Shown piece by piece: positions 6,584 through 8,531 of a stretch of 8,531 bases of DNA. Each line of letters starts with the position of its first letter. Within the stretch, counting starts at the first letter, position 1. The translations under genes were made by a program, and so were the position numbers. Source of the DNA: Cocleimonas sp. (lineage in GTDB: Bacteria; Pseudomonadota; Gammaproteobacteria; Thiotrichales; Thiotrichaceae). The notes beneath the pieces are model-generated. The model had not been told where the DNA came from and did no database searches. It saw nothing but the letters and a program-made list of their open reading frames with translations. Location: the NCBI GenBank assembly GCA_023145485.1, contig JAGLDT010000135.1, positions 1-8,531 on the forward strand, in the 5' to 3' direction.

Positions 6584-7126
6584 TTACGCAAACATTTCAT
6601 CTTCTAGCTTTTCTTGCAAACGTTTAGCTTCATCGTTAAGGCGTTCATAAAAGCGCATTTTAAGCACGGCATCTTTTGCTTCGGATAAATTTCCTGCCTG
6701 CAAATGTTGTTGAAAGCTATTTTCTATAGATGCCACGCCGTGTTTAACTTGTTGAGCAATTTGATCCACCTGCTCTAGTGCATTATCGGCTTGCTCAGCC
6801 ACTTCTAATGCTTCACGCGTTTCCATTTGATGCATTAAAAACAGCATATCATGGGTGGTATCGCATAGTTCAAAATCAACTTGTTGCAATATTAAAAGAT
6901 AACGCGCACGTAACCGAGGAGACTTCAGTTCTTCATTGGCTTCATTAATATAACCTGTCGTCTGAACGGCAATACGACGCTCTTGATCTGTTCCATGAGC
7001 AAATCGATCGGGATGATGTTGGCTTTGCAATGCACGGAAATTATGGGCTAATAATCGCTTATCAAGAGGAAATTGAACAGGTAAGGAAAATAATTCGAAA
7101 TAATTTTGTTTGAAATTTAAAGACAT
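6584..7126 (-). CDS. hscB: HscB, J-domain co-chaperone for HscA
   Basis: This 180-residue protein (E. coli HscB is 171) is the J-domain partner of HscA; it delivers IscU to HscA and stimulates its ATPase. The N-terminal J domain begins NYFELFSLP and carries the essential HPD motif at 38-40 (SQHHPDRF). It is followed by the INEANEELKSPRLRARYLL helix. The C-terminal three-helix IscU-binding domain covers roughly 85-180 (FLMHQMETREALE, then AKDAVLKMRFYERLNDEAKRL). A longer reading from TTG at 7168 adds 14 residues unlike the family. The ATG at 7124-7126, giving MSLNFKQNYFELF, puts the J domain at its usual distance, although its Shine-Dalgarno is poor (GTGAG). It is separated from iscA by 139 bases and from hscA by 217, far more than is usual for this operon. 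Confidence 0.95.
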   Translation of the reverse strand: MSLNFKQNYFELFSLPVQFPLDKRLLAHNFRALQSQHHPDRFAHGTDQERRIAVQTTGYINEANEELKSPRLRARYLLILQQVDFELCDTTHDMLFLMHQMETREALEVAEQADNALEQVDQIAQQVKHGVASIENSFQQHLQAGNLSEAKDAVLKMRFYERLNDEAKRLQEKLEDEMFA

Positions 7127-7200
7127 AATCAAACTCACAAAAGAATCATATAGTTGGGGGATTATCAAAAATATAGGTTAAGTGGACTTACTAAGGACTT

Positions 7201-7247
7201 TTGTTGGGTTGCATTTTTTGTCAATGCAAAAAATATAACCCAACCTA
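7201..7247. repeat. Imperfect palindrome of the TGTTGGGTT...AACCCAACCTA type
   Basis: GTTGGGTT (7203-7210) pairs with AACCCAAC (7237-7244). Inside, ATTTTTTG (7213-7220) pairs with CAAAAAAT (7227-7234) around the 6-base loop TCAATG; a 2-base mismatch separates the stems. The outer arms and the trailing CTA match a dispersed intergenic repeat (TGTTGGGTT...AACCCAACCTA) that I recall from many proteobacterial and cyanobacterial genomes. It lies in the iscA-hscB spacer. On the operon strand no U-run follows the hairpin, so a simple terminator is unlikely. Confidence 0.6.
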
Positions 7248-7265
7248 AAAAACAGACAAAAACAA

Positions 7266-7589
7266 CTAAACGGTGAAGCTTTCGCCACAGCCACAGCTAC
7301 CACTCTCATTAGGATTGGAGAATTTAAAGCCTTCACTGAGTCCTTCTTTTTGAAAGTCCATTTCTGTACCATCAAGGTAAACAAGGCTTTTAGGGTCAAT
7401 AATGATTTTCACACCATGGGATTCGAAAATCTCATCATGCTCTTCCATTTCATCAACAAATTCCATTACATACGCCATGCCTGAACAACCGTGCGTTTTA
7501 ACACCTAGTCGCAAACCAATCCCTTTTCCACGATTGTCCAAAAAAGAACTGACGCGTTCAGCGGCGACTTCCGTTAGTGTAATTGCCAT
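7266..7589 (-). CDS. iscA: IscA, A-type iron-sulfur carrier
   Basis: This 107-residue protein is exactly the length of E. coli IscA. It is an A-type carrier that binds iron or an Fe-S cluster and passes it to target apoproteins, notably for [4Fe-4S] formation. The three conserved cysteines are C35 (KTHGCSGMAY) and C99/C101 (SGSCGCGESF). The segments GIGLRLGV, DFQKEGLSEGFKFSNPN and the C-terminal GESFTV are diagnostic of IscA as opposed to ErpA or SufA, though assignment among A-type carriers also relies on its place in the isc operon. The ATG is preceded by AAGG 7 bases upstream. The gene follows iscU by 22 bases, so the two are likely cotranscribed and possibly coupled. Confidence 0.97.
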   Translation of the reverse strand: MAITLTEVAAERVSSFLDNRGKGIGLRLGVKTHGCSGMAYVMEFVDEMEEHDEIFESHGVKIIIDPKSLVYLDGTEMDFQKEGLSEGFKFSNPNESGSCGCGESFTV

Positions 7590-7611
7590 GTGGATACCTT
7601 CTGCTTAAAAA

Positions 7612-7989
7612 TTACTGCTTAGACTGAAAATCATCAATAGCTGCTTTAATCGCATCTTCAGCCAACACAGAACAATGCACTTTTACAGGCGGTAATTCCA
7701 ACTCTTCTGCAATTTCTGTATTTTTGATTTGCTTTGCTTCGTCCAATGTTTTTCCCTTAACCCATTCCGTCAAAAGGCTTGAAGAGGCAATTGCTGAACC
7801 ACAGCCATACGTTTTGAATTTAGCATCTTTAATAATGCCATCTTCGCCAACTTGAATTTGTAATTTCATTACATCGCCACAAGCAGGTGCACCGACCATT
7901 CCTGTGCCAATGTTTTTCGCATCTTTATCTAACATGCCAACATTGCGTGGATTCTCATAATGATCAATTACTTTATTTCCATAAGCCAT
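7612..7989 (-). CDS. iscU: IscU, iron-sulfur cluster scaffold
   Basis: This 125-residue scaffold (E. coli IscU is 128) receives sulfur from IscS and iron, builds the [2Fe-2S] cluster and hands it on with HscA/HscB. Cluster-site residues are all present: C37 and D39 (GAPACGDVMKLQ), C63 (TYGCGSAIASSS), H105 and C106 (VKVHCSVLAEDA). The HscA recognition motif LPPVK is at 99-103. The N-terminal MAYGNKVIDHYENPRNVG is typical of the ISC type; the SufU-type insertion is absent. A clear AGAGG Shine-Dalgarno lies 8 bases before the ATG. The gene follows iscS after an 82-base spacer that can form a short stem. This is one of the most conserved genes in the window, and the identification is secure. Confidence 0.98.
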   Translation of the reverse strand: MAYGNKVIDHYENPRNVGMLDKDAKNIGTGMVGAPACGDVMKLQIQVGEDGIIKDAKFKTYGCGSAIASSSLLTEWVKGKTLDEAKQIKNTEIAEELELPPVKVHCSVLAEDAIKAAIDDFQSKQ

Positions 7990-8032
7990 TTTGCTTACCT
8001 CTTTACTATTTAGCTTTTAAATTTATATTCTC

Positions 8033-8060
8033 GCAGAGTACTCAAAAGAATTTTCTCTGC
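8033..8060. other. Short stem in the iscS-iscU spacer
   Basis: GCAGAG (8033-8038) pairs with CTCTGC (8055-8060), and AAAA (8044-8047) can pair with TTTT (8051-8054) with a 5-base bulge (TACTC). No T-run follows on the - strand. It could mark a processing point between iscS and iscU, or it may be chance in AT-rich DNA. Confidence 0.3.
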
Positions 8061-8071
8061 ATTAATCTATA

Positions 8072-8531
8072 TTAATGGGCAGCCCATTCAACACTGCTTA
8101 GATCAATACCTTCTTTATACATATCCCATAACGGTGATAAAGAGCGTAGTTTTTCGACCGCTTTGCGTGTTTCTGAGACGGCGTGATCAACTTCTGCTTC
8201 AGTAGAAAAACGTCCTAATGTGAAGCGTAATGAGCTATGTGCTAACTCATCACTACGCCCTAATGCACGCAAAACATAACTTGGCTCTAAGCTGGCACTG
8301 GTACAAGCTGATCCTGATGAAACCGCTAAATCTTTTAGCGCCATCATCAAGCTTTCACCTTCTACGTGGTTAAAACTAATGTTTAGATTGCCTGCAATGC
8401 GATGATCTAGATCACCGTTAACATACACTTCTTCCATATCTGAAAAGCCATCGTACAAACGGGTGCGCAAGGTTAACAGCCGTTCATTATCTTTCGCCAT
8501 TTCTTCTTTAGCTAAACGGAACGCTTCACCC
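8072..8531 (-). CDS. iscS: IscS cysteine desulfurase, C-terminal part (5' end outside window)
   Basis: The last 152 residues of the PLP-dependent cysteine desulfurase that supplies sulfur for Fe-S clusters and thiolation pathways. The frame stays open to the window edge: GEAFRLAKEE precedes the internal Met at 8500, so that Met is not the start. The mobile catalytic loop SSGSACTSASLEPSYVL is present with the persulfide cysteine at fragment residue 76. If the full protein has the E. coli length of 404, this is C328, exactly the expected number. Other conserved blocks are VNGDLDHR, NISFNHVEGESLMMALKD and ALGRSDELAHSSLRFTLGRF. The C-terminus (LSPLWDMYKEGIDLSSVEWAAH), which contacts IscU, is intact. 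The PLP-binding lysine lies in the missing part. It is the first visible gene of the operon; iscR would be expected further right. Confidence 0.97.
   Translation of the reverse strand, partial: GEAFRLAKEEMAKDNERLLTLRTRLYDGFSDMEEVYVNGDLDHRIAGNLNISFNHVEGESLMMALKDLAVSSGSACTSASLEPSYVLRALGRSDELAHSSLRFTLGRFSTEAEVDHAVSETRKAVEKLRSLSPLWDMYKEGIDLSSVEWAAH

Noticed and set aside
7127..7168. A 14-codon N-terminal extension of HscB from a TTG codon
   Set aside because: The added residues do not match the HscB family, and the internal ATG gives the normal J-domain start.
7219..7224. A TTGACA hexamer on the - strand that could be a -35 box upstream of hscB
   Set aside because: It is part of the palindrome loop region, and no -10-like sequence occurs at 16-18 bases from it.
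7178..7399. A 73-codon - strand frame overlapping the 3' half of iscA
   Set aside because: It is out of frame with iscA, runs into the palindrome, and has low-complexity content; it is a shadow of a secure gene.

Overview
The window looks like chromosomal DNA from a gammaproteobacterium of low to moderate GC. The main evidence is a near-complete ISC iron-sulfur cluster operon in the gammaproteobacterial order, with proteins aligning almost without gaps to the Escherichia coli ISC proteins as I remember them. The dispersed-type intergenic palindromes and the 'DNA repair ATPase'-type AAA+ protein remind me of Beggiatoa/Thiothrix-like sulfur bacteria (Thiotrichales). That narrower placement is a weak impression.

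Bases 1-3916 (+ strand) form an accessory region. It holds the 3' end of a large MoxR-like AAA+ ATPase with an unusual repeat-containing tail, then a small exported Sel1-repeat protein, then a 620-residue multidomain protein I cannot assign to a named family. The last protein has two copies of a 90-residue module with an EF-hand-like loop, a proline-rich linker, a peptidoglycan-binding domain, and a C-terminal region with a Cys/His arrangement suggestive of an NlpC/P60-like or papain-like enzyme. It has no signal peptide, and an in-frame stop just upstream excludes a longer form. An exported small protein next to a leaderless wall-binding candidate hydrolase is compatible with an effector/immunity pair, but this is a hypothesis.

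Bases 3924-8531 (- strand) hold the core operon, read right to left: iscS (3' part only), iscU, iscA, hscB, hscA, fdx, iscX. IscS supplies sulfur from cysteine, IscU is the scaffold, IscA is an A-type carrier, HscB and HscA release the cluster from IscU, ferredoxin supplies electrons, and IscX is a small IscS-binding modulator. All expected cluster, catalytic and chaperone motifs are intact. iscR, if present, lies beyond the right edge. The two gene blocks converge with 7 bases between stop codons.

The operon is tight at hscA-fdx-iscX and iscU-iscA (11-23 bases). It is interrupted by palindromic, repeat-like DNA between iscA and hscB (139 bases) and between hscB and hscA (217 bases). No tRNA, rRNA, CRISPR array or transposase gene was seen.
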